The notes: a model not told the origin generated them from the sequence alone. 64,000 nt of DNA from Fimbriiglobus ruber (GCF_002197845.1 NZ_NIDE01000004.1:1054001-1118000); one strand, 5' to 3'. Positions 53,975 through 63,781 are shown, counted from the stretch's first letter. Translations and numbers: made by a program.

Positions 53975-54574
53975 ATGCGCGGCTGGAGACAAGCCTGGGT
54001 GACACTCTTGGCCCTCGCTGCGTTGGTTGCAATGGGGGCGACCAACAAGCCCGATTTTCTGGTCCGCGATCCGGTGAATGGGGACGGTAGCCCCAAATGC
54101 TTGCCTACCAAGGCTCACCAGGCGAATTTGGGGCATCTTCGTGCCCTGATAAAAGGCGATATCACGCGGGACGTGATTGCCGGACGTCGTTCTCTATTAG
54201 AGGCGGCGGCCTTCTTTCGATCGCTGAATGCACTTCCCGGGACGCTGAAAACGCATTTGCCGGAACCGCCATCAGGACTCTTTTCGGGGACGGACGAAGG
54301 GCGCATTTGTTGGCACGTCATCCTGGCGGTCCGGGGCCTTCTCATTCACCACCCCAATGAATCGCCCGATTTTGAAGAAACCGTCGTGGCTCGCCTGGTT
54401 GCCGAGTTCGAGGACGAGATGTGCTACCGAGGTGAGGTGAATTTGACGGACCCGCCGCCGGTCGCCGTGCAGCGATTATTGGATCAGGCGTGGCACGATT
54501 GGGCGGCCGAGCGCCGCATCGGGTGGTACAGCGAGTCGTCCGCCAGTGAGTCGTTCGCGAAGCATGGTCATTAA
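53975..54574 (+). CDS. Hypothetical secreted protein, 199 aa
   Basis: Starts MRGWRQAWVTLLALAALVAM, a signal peptide, followed by a mature soluble part of about 175 residues with one clear hydrophobic helix (GRICWHVILAVRGLLIH) and acidic helices (FEETVVARLVAEFEDEMCYR). ATG 53975 has GAGGAG ten bases upstream, which decides the start over the longer frame at 53903. No known family was recognised. It converges with the TIGR03067 gene 58 bp further on. Confidence 0.65.
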   Translation: MRGWRQAWVTLLALAALVAMGATNKPDFLVRDPVNGDGSPKCLPTKAHQANLGHLRALIKGDITRDVIAGRRSLLEAAAFFRSLNALPGTLKTHLPEPPSGLFSGTDEGRICWHVILAVRGLLIHHPNESPDFEETVVARLVAEFEDEMCYRGEVNLTDPPPVAVQRLLDQAWHDWAAERRIGWYSESSASESFAKHGH

Positions 54575-54632
54575 TCGCACGCGCTACGCAATTTCACGCC
54601 GAAACGAGCCAGCCGCAGACCGCGGCTGGTTC

Positions 54633-55085
54633 TTATTCTTTGGCCCGCTTCCAGACCTGAAGAATGTGGCCGCTACCGGGCTTCGACGAGAATGTCGTCG
54701 GCCGGGGTTTGCCCGGCGGCGCGAAGCAAACTTTGTAATCGTCGCCGTCGAGAGCGTAGAGGCCCAGGGAGAGGCTGTCTTTGCCCGTCTCGGTCGTGTC
54801 CGTGGAGTCCATCCACTTGGGCGTTTTGTCCGGGTAAACCTTGATGATGCCCTTGTGACTCGTGCCGATCTCCTTCGCGTCGGGGAACACGAACGCATCT
54901 TTCTCGAAGGAGATTTTGGTCTTCTTCACCTCGTCCTCGGGCAATTTCTTTCCGTCGCGCTCCGCGGAAACCAAAAGCCAGGTTCCCCGAAGCTTCTCCA
55001 GATCCTTCGCGGCGTCATCCGCCGGGGCGTTCGCGGAGACCAGCAGCAGGCCGACGGTCCCGACGAATAATCCGTGCAGTTTCAT
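54633..55085 (-). CDS. TIGR03067-domain secreted protein
   Basis: 150 residues: signal peptide (LFVGTVGLLLVSANAPADDA) and one TIGR03067 domain (KDLEKLRGTWLLVSAERDGK, KLPEDEVKKTKISFEKDAFV, TPKWMDSTDTTETGKDS, LGLYALDGDDYKVCFAPPGK with RPTTFSSKPGSGHILQVWKR). The domain is a lipocalin-like fold found in large numbers in Gemmataceae, with unknown ligands. It ends against the convergent hypothetical gene and has no obvious operon partner. Confidence 0.9.
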   Translation of the reverse strand: MKLHGLFVGTVGLLLVSANAPADDAAKDLEKLRGTWLLVSAERDGKKLPEDEVKKTKISFEKDAFVFPDAKEIGTSHKGIIKVYPDKTPKWMDSTDTTETGKDSLSLGLYALDGDDYKVCFAPPGKPRPTTFSSKPGSGHILQVWKRAKE

Positions 55086-55347
55086 GGCAGAGTCCAGAAA
55101 GAAGAAGGTGTTCGTGTGATCCGTCCCACGTTCCGAAGCTTCCGCGGATACATCTGATCTAGCACACGCGCCGGCTTGCCGGAAAAGTCGGTGACGTGTC
55201 CGCCCGGTGGGATAAGATGTCCTTCCCTCCCTGTACCACCCCGCCAGCCTTTGCGTTCGTCTGACCAGGCAAAGTCAAATCGGGTAACGAATCACCCGAT
55301 TCCCTACCCACCGAAAGCGGCCGGTGACTTGCCCGGAGGGTTCTTTC

Positions 55348-56247
55348 GTGAAGCGCATTTGCATGTTATTTCCCGCCCTGCTTCTCGTCGCGTTGATCGG
55401 CTGCGCGGATGTCGCACGGAAGCCCGACGAGGGGTGCTTCCGGGACGACTCCGGGCCCGTACCGAACCGCCCCAAGGTGCCGGGAACACTCCGCCTGGCC
55501 GGTCGTTCGCGGGTCGAGACGGCCCCCGGCAGCAAGCAATTCAAGCCGGTCGAGAAGACGCTGGAGTGGAAGGCGGCCGAGACGGCGGTGATCGTGTGCG
55601 ACATGTGGGACGATCACTACTGCAAGAGTGCCGCCCAGCGCGTCGGGGCGATGGTGCCGCGGATGAACGAGGTGCTGACCGCGGCCCGCGGGCACGGCGT
55701 TCAGATCGTCCACGCGCCGAGCGACACGATCTACATTTACGCCGACACGCCGTACCGCAAGCGGGTGTTGGAAGCGAAACCCGCGAAGCCGCCGGTGCCG
55801 ATCCTCGGCTTGTGCGATTGCGATCTGGGCAAGGAGCCGTCCCTCCCGGTCGACGTCTCGAAGTGCGCGTGCGACGACCCGATCGTCGGCTCGTACGTCC
55901 GCCGGTACAGCCGGCAGCACGCGGGGTTGGACATCACCGGGTACGACGCGGTTAGCGACAGCGGGCAGGAGCTGTACAACTTCTTCACACAGGAAGGCGT
56001 GAAGAACGTGGCGATCATGGGCGTACATACCAACATGTGCGTCCTGGCCCGGTCGTTCGGCATTCGCCAACTGGTTCGCCTGGGGTTCAACGTGGTACTG
56101 GTCCGCGACCTGACGGACGCGATGTACGACCCGCGGCAGCCGCCTTACGTGTCTCACGCCCGCGGCACCGAGCTCGTGGTCGAGCACATCGAATCGTACT
56201 GGTGCCCCTCGATTCTCGGCAAAGACCTGACGACCGCGCAGCCGTGA
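55348..56247 (+). CDS. Isochorismatase-like cysteine hydrolase, lipoprotein
   Basis: 299 residues. A lipobox signal (RICMLFPALLLVALIGCADV) precedes an isochorismatase/nicotinamidase-fold domain: TAVIVCDMWDDHYCKSAAQR with the catalytic Asp, a long insert with CDCDLGKEPS and CACDDP cysteines, and GVKNVAIMGVHTNMCVLARS with the catalytic Cys, followed by FGIRQLVRLGFNVVLVRDLT. The fold hydrolyses amides or vinyl ethers; the periplasmic substrate is unknown. The start is GTG 55348, seven bases after GGAGGG, rather than a GTG at 55324. The RidA gene follows 58 bp later on the same strand. Confidence 0.88.
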   Translation: MKRICMLFPALLLVALIGCADVARKPDEGCFRDDSGPVPNRPKVPGTLRLAGRSRVETAPGSKQFKPVEKTLEWKAAETAVIVCDMWDDHYCKSAAQRVGAMVPRMNEVLTAARGHGVQIVHAPSDTIYIYADTPYRKRVLEAKPAKPPVPILGLCDCDLGKEPSLPVDVSKCACDDPIVGSYVRRYSRQHAGLDITGYDAVSDSGQELYNFFTQEGVKNVAIMGVHTNMCVLARSFGIRQLVRLGFNVVLVRDLTDAMYDPRQPPYVSHARGTELVVEHIESYWCPSILGKDLTTAQP

Positions 56248-56305
56248 GTCGGGTGGTTCGTGAACGGATCGTTTGAAACCGCGTGATTTCAAGGAGCAGA
56301 CGGGC

Positions 56306-56773
56306 ATGGGCGATCGCGAAAAGAAACTCGAAGCCGCCGGCTATCCACTCGACCGCGGACCGAAGGAGGGTCCGGTGATCGATCTGGTATCGGTCCTCGG
56401 CGATACCCTCTACGCATCCGGCCAGGTGCCCTACGACGCCGGGGTGCTGACCAGCAAGGGCAAGGTGCCGTCGCAAGTGTCCGTCGAAGACGCGACGAAA
56501 GCGGCGGCCCTCTGTGCGGCCAACATCCTGCGGGCGATCGTCCTGAAGCTCGGTTCCCTCGACAAGATCGAGCGGGTCGTCCGCGTCACGGGATACGTAA
56601 ACACGGACCCCGATTTCACCGACTGCCACCTCGTTATTAACGGGGCGACGAACCTGCTCAAAGAAGTGTTCGGCCCAGAACTCGGGAAGCACGCCCGGAC
56701 GGCACTCGGCATGGGTCAGCTTCCGCTCGGAACGAGCGTGGAAGTGGAAGCGATCTTCCAGCTCAAGAAATAA
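56306..56773 (+). CDS. RidA/YjgF-family protein
   Basis: 155 residues of the YjgF-YER057c-UK114 fold: VSVLGDTLYASGQVPYDAG, AAALCAANILRAIVLKLGSL, DKIERVVRVTGYVNTDPDFT and HARTALGMGQLPLGTSVEVE, with the terminal EVEAIFQLKK strand. Members hydrolyse reactive enamines and imines made by PLP enzymes; the classical Arg residue is not at the usual place in the last motif (TALGMGQLP), so it may belong to another subgroup. ATG 56306 has AAGGAG upstream. A long hairpin follows at 56777. Confidence 0.88.
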   Translation: MGDREKKLEAAGYPLDRGPKEGPVIDLVSVLGDTLYASGQVPYDAGVLTSKGKVPSQVSVEDATKAAALCAANILRAIVLKLGSLDKIERVVRVTGYVNTDPDFTDCHLVINGATNLLKEVFGPELGKHARTALGMGQLPLGTSVEVEAIFQLKK

Positions 56774-56776
56774 CCA

Positions 56777-56812
56777 GGCGGGCCGGGAGGTGTCACAACC
56801 GCCCGGCCCGCC
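56777..56812 (+). terminator. Hairpin terminator after the RidA gene
   Basis: GGCGGGCCGGG (56777-56787) pairs with CCCGGCCCGCC (56802-56812) through a 14-base loop, directly after the RidA stop. The following bases are TTCGTTC, so the U-tract is weak. Confidence 0.7.
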
Positions 56813-56985
56813 TTCGTTCACATCCCCGAAGTTCTTCCGTTCCATACCGAGCCTGTCGCGCGTACCGCTTCGCCGTTGCCTAAAATTCCCTTGCCCCGCC
56901 CGCTGCTGCTCACGCAAGCGGGAGCTTCGGCGTTTATGATGGTGGTGTCTCGCTTCGGTGGTCCGCGCCGCGGAGGTCTTGCCGC

Positions 56986-59451
56986 ATGTTTCGTTCGATC
57001 ATTGCCCTTGCCTTGCCCGTCGGGTTGGGCGGGCTACTGTTCGCGCTCTCCCCGACCGTAGTGTCGGCCGCTGGTCCTCCGGTCAACGAAGAGCGAGAAC
57101 AAGTCGACCGGGTGAATAAGGCGATCAGCCGTGGGGTTCAGTACCTCCGGGCGAGTTACAACAAAAACACGCAGTGGGACCAGACCTGGCTGAACATGCT
57201 CGCCGACATGGACGGCGGCGTGACGGCCCTCGCCACGCTCGCCCTCCTGAACAGCGGGGCGAAGCCGACCGACCCCGAAGTGGCCGAAGCGCTGAAATAC
57301 CTCCGCCGGCAGCCCCTGAAGAAAACCTACGTCGTCGCCCTGAGCACGATGGCGTATGCCGAGGCTCGCGACCCGATTGATAAGCCGCGGGTCGCCGAGA
57401 ACGCCAAGTGGCTGATCCAGACCGCGATCCGGGGAGACAAAGGAAAAATCACCGGCTGGAGCTACCCCTTCGGTCCGGGCGGGCGGCCGGACGGCTCGAA
57501 CACGCAGTACGCCCTCCTCGGTCTCTACGCGGCCAAGCAATACGGCGCGGAAAACATCGACGACGAAACCTGGCGGCAGATCCGCCAACTCTACGTCGAC
57601 ACCCAAGTCAAAATCGGGGCGGACAGCGGGTACTGGCGGTACGTGACGAGTGGCGAAATGTCCGAGCCGCGGTTCACCATGACCGTGGCCGGCGTCTGCG
57701 GGCTCATCATCGCCGGGATGGGCTTGAACGAAAGCCAGCAGCAACTTAACCCGCTCACGGGCGTCGCGGCCAAATGCGGACTTTACGGCACGACCGAGCC
57801 GGTCGACCGCGGGATGAACTGGATCGGCCAGCATTTCTCGTACGGCAAGGGCCGGGCGGGCGAGTCCGACTTTTACAACATTTACGGCATCGAGCGCGTT
57901 GGCCGCCTGTCCGGCCAGCGGTTTCTCGGCAAAACCGACTGGTATCGGGACGGGTGCAAAATCCTCGTCGACAAGCAACTGGACGACGGGTCGTGGGGCA
58001 GTAGTCGGGGCGGGGGCGGCGTCGATTCGGGCGTGATCGCGACCAGTTTCGCGCTCCTGTTCCTCTCGAAGGGTCGCAGCCCGGTCCTCATCAGCAAGCT
58101 CGCCTACGGGGACTTCTTGATGAGCGCGGACGACCGCGTGCTGACGGAGCGCGGGGACGACCCGGGCGTGGTCGGGTGGAACCGCAAGCACAGCGACGCC
58201 CGCCACCTGACCGAGTTCGCGAGCAAGCAACTGTTCAACGGCCTCCCGCTCAGCTGGCAGGTCTACGACCCGCGCCGCCGGGAGTACAAGAAGGACGAAG
58301 ACATCCTCGCCGAAGTGGGCGTTCTGGTGCAGTCCCCGATCGTCTACTTCAACGGCCACAAGCGGCCGGTGCTGAAAGGGCAACACAAGGAGATTTTGAA
58401 GAAGTACGTCGAGGAAGGCGGCTTCATCCTGGCAGAAGCGTGCTGCGGGTCGGAGGAGTTCGCGGCCGGGTTCCGCGACCTGATGCGCGACCTGTTCCCG
58501 GACACGCCGCTCCGCACAATGCCGCCGGAGCACGCGATCTGGACATCCTTCTTCGCCGTCCCGCCGACCGAATTCCGCAAACTCGAATGCATGGACCGCG
58601 GCTGTCGGACCGTCGTCGTCTTCAGCCCCGAGCCGCTGGCCGGGTATTGGGAGGAAACGAAATACATGCCCGTGAAGGGCAAGCCGGACACCAACCGCGG
58701 CGAGACGGCCTTCCGCCTCGGGGCGAACGTCATCGCGTACGCGACGGGGATGGAGCCGCCGCAGCAACGGCTCACGATGCGGAAAATCCTCGACCCCAAC
58801 AAGATCGACCGCAGCCCGCCGAAGGGCTACGTCAAGCCGGCCCAACTGATCATCCCCGGCGAATCCCCGCCGGCTCCGAATGCGATGCGGACCCTGATGG
58901 CCCACCTCCAGTCGGCCGCCCGAATGGACGTGGTCCTCGATAAAGAGGCTCTCGACGCCCGTTCGGAAGATTTGTTCAAGTACAAGTTCGTCTACATGCA
59001 CGGCCGCAAACGGTTCACATTTTCGGACGACGAAATCGCCAACCTCAAGGCCCACGTATTGTCCGGCGGCTTACTGTTCGCCGACGCCTGTTGCGGGAAG
59101 CCGGAGTTCGACGAGGCGTTCCGGGCGATGGTCGGGAAGATGTTCCCAGACCAGAAGCTGCGGCTGATCGAGTCGAACGACGAACTCTACTCCGACAAGC
59201 TGAACGGTACCGCGATCACGACCGTGAAGCGGCGGGAGAAAACGGACGGAGCCGGCGCGGACGGCGGCTTCAAGGAGCTGCCGCCGTACCTCGAAGGGAT
59301 CATGGTCGACGGCCGCTGGGCGATCATTTACAGCAAATACGACATCGGCTGTTCGCTCGAAGGGCACCGCTCGACGGACTGCCTGGGCCACACCCGCGAG
59401 AGCGCGCTCAAGCTCGCGACGGCCGCCATGTTGTACGCCCTGAAGCGATAA
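56986..59451 (+). CDS. Secreted prenyltransferase/squalene-cyclase-like repeat protein with two DUF4159 domains
   Basis: 821 residues. Signal peptide (IIALALPVGLGGLLFALSPT), then an alpha/alpha-barrel like terpene-cyclase and prenyltransferase beta-subunits (AISRGVQYLRASYNKNTQWD, LDDGSWGSSRGGGGVDSGVI, ATSFALLFLSKGRSP). The second half carries two DUF4159 domains (FNGHKRPVLKGQHKEILKKY, VEEGGFILAEACCGSEEF; then MHGRKRFTFSDDEIANLKAH, VLSGGLLFADACCGKPEFDE), each with a GG.L/FxEACCG motif. No DxDD or DDxxD cyclase site was seen, so catalysis of cyclisation is doubtful. The family is widespread in planctomycetes; role unknown. ATG 56986 begins the signal. Confidence 0.85.
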   Translation: MFRSIIALALPVGLGGLLFALSPTVVSAAGPPVNEEREQVDRVNKAISRGVQYLRASYNKNTQWDQTWLNMLADMDGGVTALATLALLNSGAKPTDPEVAEALKYLRRQPLKKTYVVALSTMAYAEARDPIDKPRVAENAKWLIQTAIRGDKGKITGWSYPFGPGGRPDGSNTQYALLGLYAAKQYGAENIDDETWRQIRQLYVDTQVKIGADSGYWRYVTSGEMSEPRFTMTVAGVCGLIIAGMGLNESQQQLNPLTGVAAKCGLYGTTEPVDRGMNWIGQHFSYGKGRAGESDFYNIYGIERVGRLSGQRFLGKTDWYRDGCKILVDKQLDDGSWGSSRGGGGVDSGVIATSFALLFLSKGRSPVLISKLAYGDFLMSADDRVLTERGDDPGVVGWNRKHSDARHLTEFASKQLFNGLPLSWQVYDPRRREYKKDEDILAEVGVLVQSPIVYFNGHKRPVLKGQHKEILKKYVEEGGFILAEACCGSEEFAAGFRDLMRDLFPDTPLRTMPPEHAIWTSFFAVPPTEFRKLECMDRGCRTVVVFSPEPLAGYWEETKYMPVKGKPDTNRGETAFRLGANVIAYATGMEPPQQRLTMRKILDPNKIDRSPPKGYVKPAQLIIPGESPPAPNAMRTLMAHLQSAARMDVVLDKEALDARSEDLFKYKFVYMHGRKRFTFSDDEIANLKAHVLSGGLLFADACCGKPEFDEAFRAMVGKMFPDQKLRLIESNDELYSDKLNGTAITTVKRREKTDGAGADGGFKELPPYLEGIMVDGRWAIIYSKYDIGCSLEGHRSTDCLGHTRESALKLATAAMLYALKR

Positions 59452-59453
59452 TA

Positions 59454-59495
59454 AAACGGCGGGGGCGGGGAGAAACCCCGTCCCCGCCGTTTTTA
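59454..59495. terminator. Bidirectional rho-independent terminator
   Basis: An AAACGGCGGGGGCGGGG stem pairs, with one G-T mismatch, with CCCCGTCCCCGCCGTTTTT around an AGAAA loop. It lies between the DUF4159 gene stop (59451) and the stop of the convergent gene (59498) and has A and T tracts on both sides, so it suits both directions. Confidence 0.88.
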
Positions 59496-59497
59496 CG

Positions 59498-59932
59498 TTA
59501 CGTCATGAAGCCGCGAACCCACTCGGTGAGCGCCGAGGCGTTCAACCCGTGCGGCAAGCCAAGATAGTGCAGCGCAGTGAGGGCGATGGCGACGTCGGCG
59601 ACCCCGAACAGGTACGGGACGAGCCGCCCCTTCCACCCGGCGAGCCGGGCCTGGAGCTTCGCCGCCCGGTCCGCCCGGGCCTGCCAGCCGTGGTACGCGA
59701 CCTCGAGCGCGTCCCGCAGGAGGACGAGCCGACCGAGTTCATACTGCCGCTTGGCGACGGTGAGTGTGTCACCGGCCGCCGCGTTACCCGGCTTCACCTG
59801 AAAGAGCCGGGACACTTCTTCGACGCGGAGCGCCCCATCGGTGTACGCCCGCTCGGCCCGCGCCGCCCGCCCGGCGAGCAGCCACTTGAGCCCGCCCAAA
59901 GACGTAAGAAACAACGTGTACAGAGGAACCAT
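59498..59932 (-). CDS. Hypothetical membrane-associated protein
   Basis: 144 residues with a hydrophobic N-terminus (VPLYTLFLTSLGGLKWLLAG), a long helical middle (RQYELGRLVLLRDALEVAYH) and a C-terminal hydrophobic stretch (LVPYLFGVADVAIALTALHY). No family was recognised. Two ATGs are possible; ATG 59932 is chosen because AGGTAGG lies at the right distance, while the one at 59941 directly abuts that site. It shares a terminator with the DUF4159 gene. Confidence 0.6.
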   Translation of the reverse strand: MVPLYTLFLTSLGGLKWLLAGRAARAERAYTDGALRVEEVSRLFQVKPGNAAAGDTLTVAKRQYELGRLVLLRDALEVAYHGWQARADRAAKLQARLAGWKGRLVPYLFGVADVAIALTALHYLGLPHGLNASALTEWVRGFMT

Positions 59933-60410
59933 GTGTATCATCCTACCTGGGGTGCGAACCGGAAATCCGTCCGAAGCACACTAACCATGCAGACCCCGCA
60001 CCCGCCCTGTCCGACATGATCGCGTAGCATGGGTAAGGGATGTATGGGCTGGGAAAGAGGTTCACGGAATGTGCAGATTTTGACGTAGACCAATCGAAGA
60101 TCCCTGTAGAAATATGGTCAATCGGAGAGGTGCTAACGGCGTATTACTTCGGGAGAGCAGATGGACTTGGGCGACCGGAGTATCGGTCGAACGACAGCGG
60201 GTGGAGTTCGGCGCCAGATACGGTCGCGAGCCGAAGTTCAGCGACCGCCTGTTATGGCCGGAGGGTATATGAGCGGGGAATCGGGAACCGAATCACTGGC
60301 GCGTAAGTGGAATTCTGCCGCCTCCTGCCTCTTACTGCTAAGCAATCATTATATAGAATGTGACAGATTATCATTGAAGCATCAGCAGATTGGCAATCAA
60401 CCCCGAAACC
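59933..60410. other. Gene-free interval next to a disrupted gene
   Basis: About 480 bp between the membrane-associated protein and the end of the disrupted TPR gene. One 88-residue plus-strand frame at 60040 and others show no family similarity or start support. The GC content drops toward 60400. Confidence 0.5.
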
Positions 60411-60928
60411 TCATTTCGCGCCAACGAGTAACATCCCTTGCAAGCTACTTTCTTGCTCAAACGTAGCCGTCCATTCTTCCTCCCATTCCAAGGAATCCGG
60501 CTCGACGGTTCGCTGATCAATTCGCGACGGCCACTGAGCAGCGTATCTTTCAGGAATTTTACGACTTCCTTCGTTGTATAATTTAAAGAGTTCTGCAACG
60601 TGTTGGTTCTCCGAATCAAGCTCAAAAGCTTTTCTAAATATTCCTTCAACTTCTTCCCTAGAAGTGCCCATGCAATCCCGACAGATTGCGAGCCACCCGT
60701 GTATCTGAGCGCGTATCGTTTGTCCTGGTCGATGTTTTAGCGCTTCTAGAAACATCCGCTCGGATTCTTGAAATTGGCCGTTTTGAAACGAGTGATGGGC
60801 CAAATAATAGAAGGGCGCGTATCCGACTCCAGAAAGTTCAATTGCCGCGCGGAAATCAAGCACCGCATGGTCGCCCGGATAACTTAATATCCCTCGCACG
60901 ACCAACGGAAGAGGATCAGAAGGACTAA

Positions 60929-61879
60929 GAGGCTGTCCGAAAAGTGACCTTGCTGTAAGTTGTGCGTCTCTTGTAAGTTAGTCGCTCCTTCGTACTCGAG
61001 GAGCGAAGTCATGGATGCGACCGTTCGCAAACCGTATCCGACCGATTTGACCGACCTCCAATGGGAGATCATCCAGGTCGTCCTGCCGGCCGCCCGACCC
61101 GGAGGACGCCCCCGGTCGGTGGACCTCCGGGAGGTGCTGAACGCGATCGTGTACGTGAACCGGTCGGGGTGTCAGTGGTCGATGCTCCCGCACGACTTCC
61201 CGGCCAAGAGTACGGTGTACGAATACTTCGCCCAGTGGCGGGACGATGGCACCTGGCAAGAACTCCTGGATGTCCTCCGGGAGGGGTATCGGGAAGTCCA
61301 CGCCCCGAGTCACGAGCGGACCCCGAGTGCCGCGAGCATCGACAGCCAGTCGGTCAAAGGGACCGAACACGCGGGCGGGAACGGGTACGATGCGGGCAAG
61401 AAAATCCAGGGCCGGAAGCGGTCGATCGTGGTCGATACGCTGGGCCTGCTGATGGTCGTGGCGGTGACCGCCGGGCACGTCGACGACGCGGCCGCGGCCC
61501 CGACCGTACTCGAAGGGTTGGACCGTGACGCGTACCCGCGATTGAAGGTCGTGTGGGCCGACGGGAAGTACCACAACCATGCCCTGAACGGGTGGAAAGA
61601 CGGCCACCCGGAACTCGGATGGGAACTCGTCATCGTCCGCCGACCGGACGGGGTAAAGGGGTTCACCCTGTTACCCAAGCGGTGGGTCGTCGAGCGGACG
61701 TTCGGGTGGCTCGGGCGGGCCCGGCGGTTAAGTCGTAATTATGAGCGACTGAATAGTTCCAGCGAATCCATGATTCGTGTGCGGTCAATCCAGCTGATCC
61801 TCAATCGCATGGATCCACAAGAGCGTTATCCCCCGTTTAAATATAGAGTTGCATCAAAATAGTCTTCCCGGACAGGCTC
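60929..61879 (+). mobile_element. IS5-family insertion sequence (951 bp)
   Basis: The ends match as imperfect inverted repeats: GAGGCTGTCCGAAAAGT at the left and, read inward from the right, GAGCCTGTCCGGGAAGA. A 3-bp direct repeat TAA flanks them (60926-60928 and 61880-61882), as expected for the TNA targets of this family. One transposase gene fills the inside. It interrupts the TPR gene. Confidence 0.9.
61011..61862 (+). CDS. IS5-family transposase
   Basis: 283 residues with the IS5-type N-terminal DUF4096 part (YPTDLTDLQWEIIQVVLPAA, NAIVYVNRSGCQWSMLPHDF, PAKSTVYEYFAQWRDDGTWQ) and a DDE catalytic core: AASIDSQSVKGTEHAGGNGY with the first Asp, VVWADGKYHNHAL with the second, and PKRWVVERTFGWLGRARRLS, then RNYERL, with the Glu. 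ATG 61011 has GAGGAG upstream. The gene looks intact, so the element may still be active. Confidence 0.93.
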   Translation: MDATVRKPYPTDLTDLQWEIIQVVLPAARPGGRPRSVDLREVLNAIVYVNRSGCQWSMLPHDFPAKSTVYEYFAQWRDDGTWQELLDVLREGYREVHAPSHERTPSAASIDSQSVKGTEHAGGNGYDAGKKIQGRKRSIVVDTLGLLMVVAVTAGHVDDAAAAPTVLEGLDRDAYPRLKVVWADGKYHNHALNGWKDGHPELGWELVIVRRPDGVKGFTLLPKRWVVERTFGWLGRARRLSRNYERLNSSSESMIRVRSIQLILNRMDPQERYPPFKYRVASK

Positions 61880-62065
61880 TAAACTGGATTGCATCTTTTG
61901 CCAATTCTGCCGCCCGAGAACTCTCTCCTATATACATGAGCGCGAGCAAGGCTCGGTCGAAGCAGCGAGCCATGAACACACGTAGTTTTTGGCTCCTGTT
62001 GCTCTTGCGCTGGTAATTCGCTATAGGCTTTCCATGCTCTGTCAAAATACTGTACCTGCTCAAGG

Positions 62066-63781
62066 GGTGAAGTCTCTCTGATGCTGTGAAATGCCGGGGT
62101 TTTTGGCGTTCGGGCCGGGAAACACGCTGCGAGTCCCTTTTCGCCCTCCATGCCATTCGCCGTTTGTGCTTGAAAAAGTGCGGCGTTCCGACTCTCTTTG
62201 GGTTTACTACGACTCATCGAGCGAAGGAACGCCGCATGACCCTTTCTATCCCCCTGACCCTCGTCATGGCCACGTGTACGGCCCCCTGCGAATCGGACAC
62301 GCCCAGCCCTCGGGACCGCTCCCTCGACGATCTGTGTACCGCGTCCCGGGACCAACTCCAGGCGCTCGTCGACGCCTTCCGGTCGGAGCCCATCACCCCG
62401 GCACGGACCCAGCAATTCGAGCACGACGTTCAGAACGCTCTCCGCGGGCTCGGCCGGCACGTCGTCCAGTACACCTACAACCACGTCGAACCGGCGGCCA
62501 TCGCCGAGCAACCCCGGCACGCCCAGTTCGCGTGCGAGAGGTACACGCGGGTCGGCGCAAAGACCCCGCAGAACGTGTGGACGGTGTTCGGCCAACTGGT
62601 CGTCCGGCGGATCGGCTACCGGCCATCCCAGGCGGGCGAACCGATGCTCTTCCCGCTGGCCCACCGGCTGGGATTGATCCACGGGGCGAGTCCGGCTCTG
62701 GCCGCCCGGGCGTGCCAGTTCCTGGCCGAGGCCGGATCCAACCAGCAGCGGGTTCTGGCCCGCCTGCGGACGGACCACGGGGTCGGTTGGGGGGTCAAGA
62801 AGTTGCGCCAGGTGAGTCGGGCCGTGTCGGACGAGATGGCCGAATACCGGCACGACGCCCAGGTCGACCAACTCGTGGCCTGGCTGGTCGCGGCCGGGGC
62901 ATCGACCGGCCGACACAAGCCGGTCGTGTGTGTCGGTCGGGACGGGATCACGCTCCGTCTGCGGATGACACGCGGGAGTCTGTACGAGGTGGCCAGCACG
63001 GGCACGGTCAGCGTGTACGACCGCCGGGGGACGCGGTTGGGGACCGTGTACCTGGCGTACGCGCCCGCATCCGGCCAGCCCGCGATGCGTGGGGCGTTGA
63101 CGGCCATCATCCGCGACGTGTTGACCCGGTGGGAGGGTCCGTTACCCCGGTGGTGCTACGTGACGGACGCCGGGGACAACGAGACCGGGTACTACGACGA
63201 CGTGCTCAAGGGGATGACGCACCCGCGGACCCAGCAGGTCTTAGAGTGGGTCCGGGTGGTCGATTACTACCACGCGAGCGAGCGGGTGTGGACGTTGGCG
63301 AACGTGTTGTTCGGTGGCGACCGGGGGGCCGTGGGGTGGGCGAAGAAGATGCTGAAGTGGATGCTCCAACCGGGCGGGGTGAACCGGGTGCTGCACTCGG
63401 CCGCGGCGTTCCGGGTGGCCCGGACGCTGACCCGGACCCAGAAGAAGGAGTACGACCGGGCGTACGCGTACCTGCGAAACCGGATGGGTCACATGGACTA
63501 CGCGAGATACCGACGGGTGGGTGTTCCGTTGGGCAGTGGAGTAACCGAGGCGGCGTGCAAGACGGTGTTCACTCAGCGGTTGAAGCTCAGCGGCATGCGG
63601 TGGACGAAAGAGGGGGCGCAAGTGATCTTGAACCTGCGGGTGATCCTCCTGAGCGGGGTCTGGGACGTCGTGTATGGGCGGGTCTTGGCCGCACGGCCGC
63701 AGCCCATCATGAGGGGTCACGTCGCTTCGGAGCCAAACGAGCTGGGAATCGCCGCATAATCAGCGAGTTAGAGAGACTTCA
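62066..63781 (+). mobile_element. ISKra4-like insertion sequence (about 1716 bp)
   Basis: Terminal inverted repeats share TGAAGTCTCTCT (62068-62079 at the left; reverse complement at 63770-63781). A 12-bp direct repeat ACCTGCTCAAGG flanks the element (62054-62065 and 63782-63793), and removing the element plus one copy restores the TPR reading frame. One intact transposase gene is inside. Confidence 0.88.
62236..63759 (+). CDS. ISKra4-family-like transposase
   Basis: 507 residues. The catalytic region reads CVGRDGITLRL (first Asp), then RWCYVTDAGDN, then VRVVDYYHASERVWTLANVL (YHASE), and near the C-terminus VPLGSGVTEAACKTVFTQRL and LSGMRWTKEGAQVILNLRVI, a pattern typical of ISKra4-type DDE transposases. 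ATG 62236 has GAAGGAA upstream; the frame continues to 62086 without conservation. It overlaps only the disrupted TPR gene. Confidence 0.8.
   Translation: MTLSIPLTLVMATCTAPCESDTPSPRDRSLDDLCTASRDQLQALVDAFRSEPITPARTQQFEHDVQNALRGLGRHVVQYTYNHVEPAAIAEQPRHAQFACERYTRVGAKTPQNVWTVFGQLVVRRIGYRPSQAGEPMLFPLAHRLGLIHGASPALAARACQFLAEAGSNQQRVLARLRTDHGVGWGVKKLRQVSRAVSDEMAEYRHDAQVDQLVAWLVAAGASTGRHKPVVCVGRDGITLRLRMTRGSLYEVASTGTVSVYDRRGTRLGTVYLAYAPASGQPAMRGALTAIIRDVLTRWEGPLPRWCYVTDAGDNETGYYDDVLKGMTHPRTQQVLEWVRVVDYYHASERVWTLANVLFGGDRGAVGWAKKMLKWMLQPGGVNRVLHSAAAFRVARTLTRTQKKEYDRAYAYLRNRMGHMDYARYRRVGVPLGSGVTEAACKTVFTQRLKLSGMRWTKEGAQVILNLRVILLSGVWDVVYGRVLAARPQPIMRGHVASEPNELGIAA

Noticed and set aside
57034-59055. 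673-residue minus-strand frame opposite the DUF4159 gene
   Set aside because: Antisense of a protein with signal peptide and two DUF4159 domains.
60040-60306. 88-residue plus-strand frame near the disrupted TPR gene
   Set aside because: No family, no ribosome-binding site and no link to either insertion sequence.
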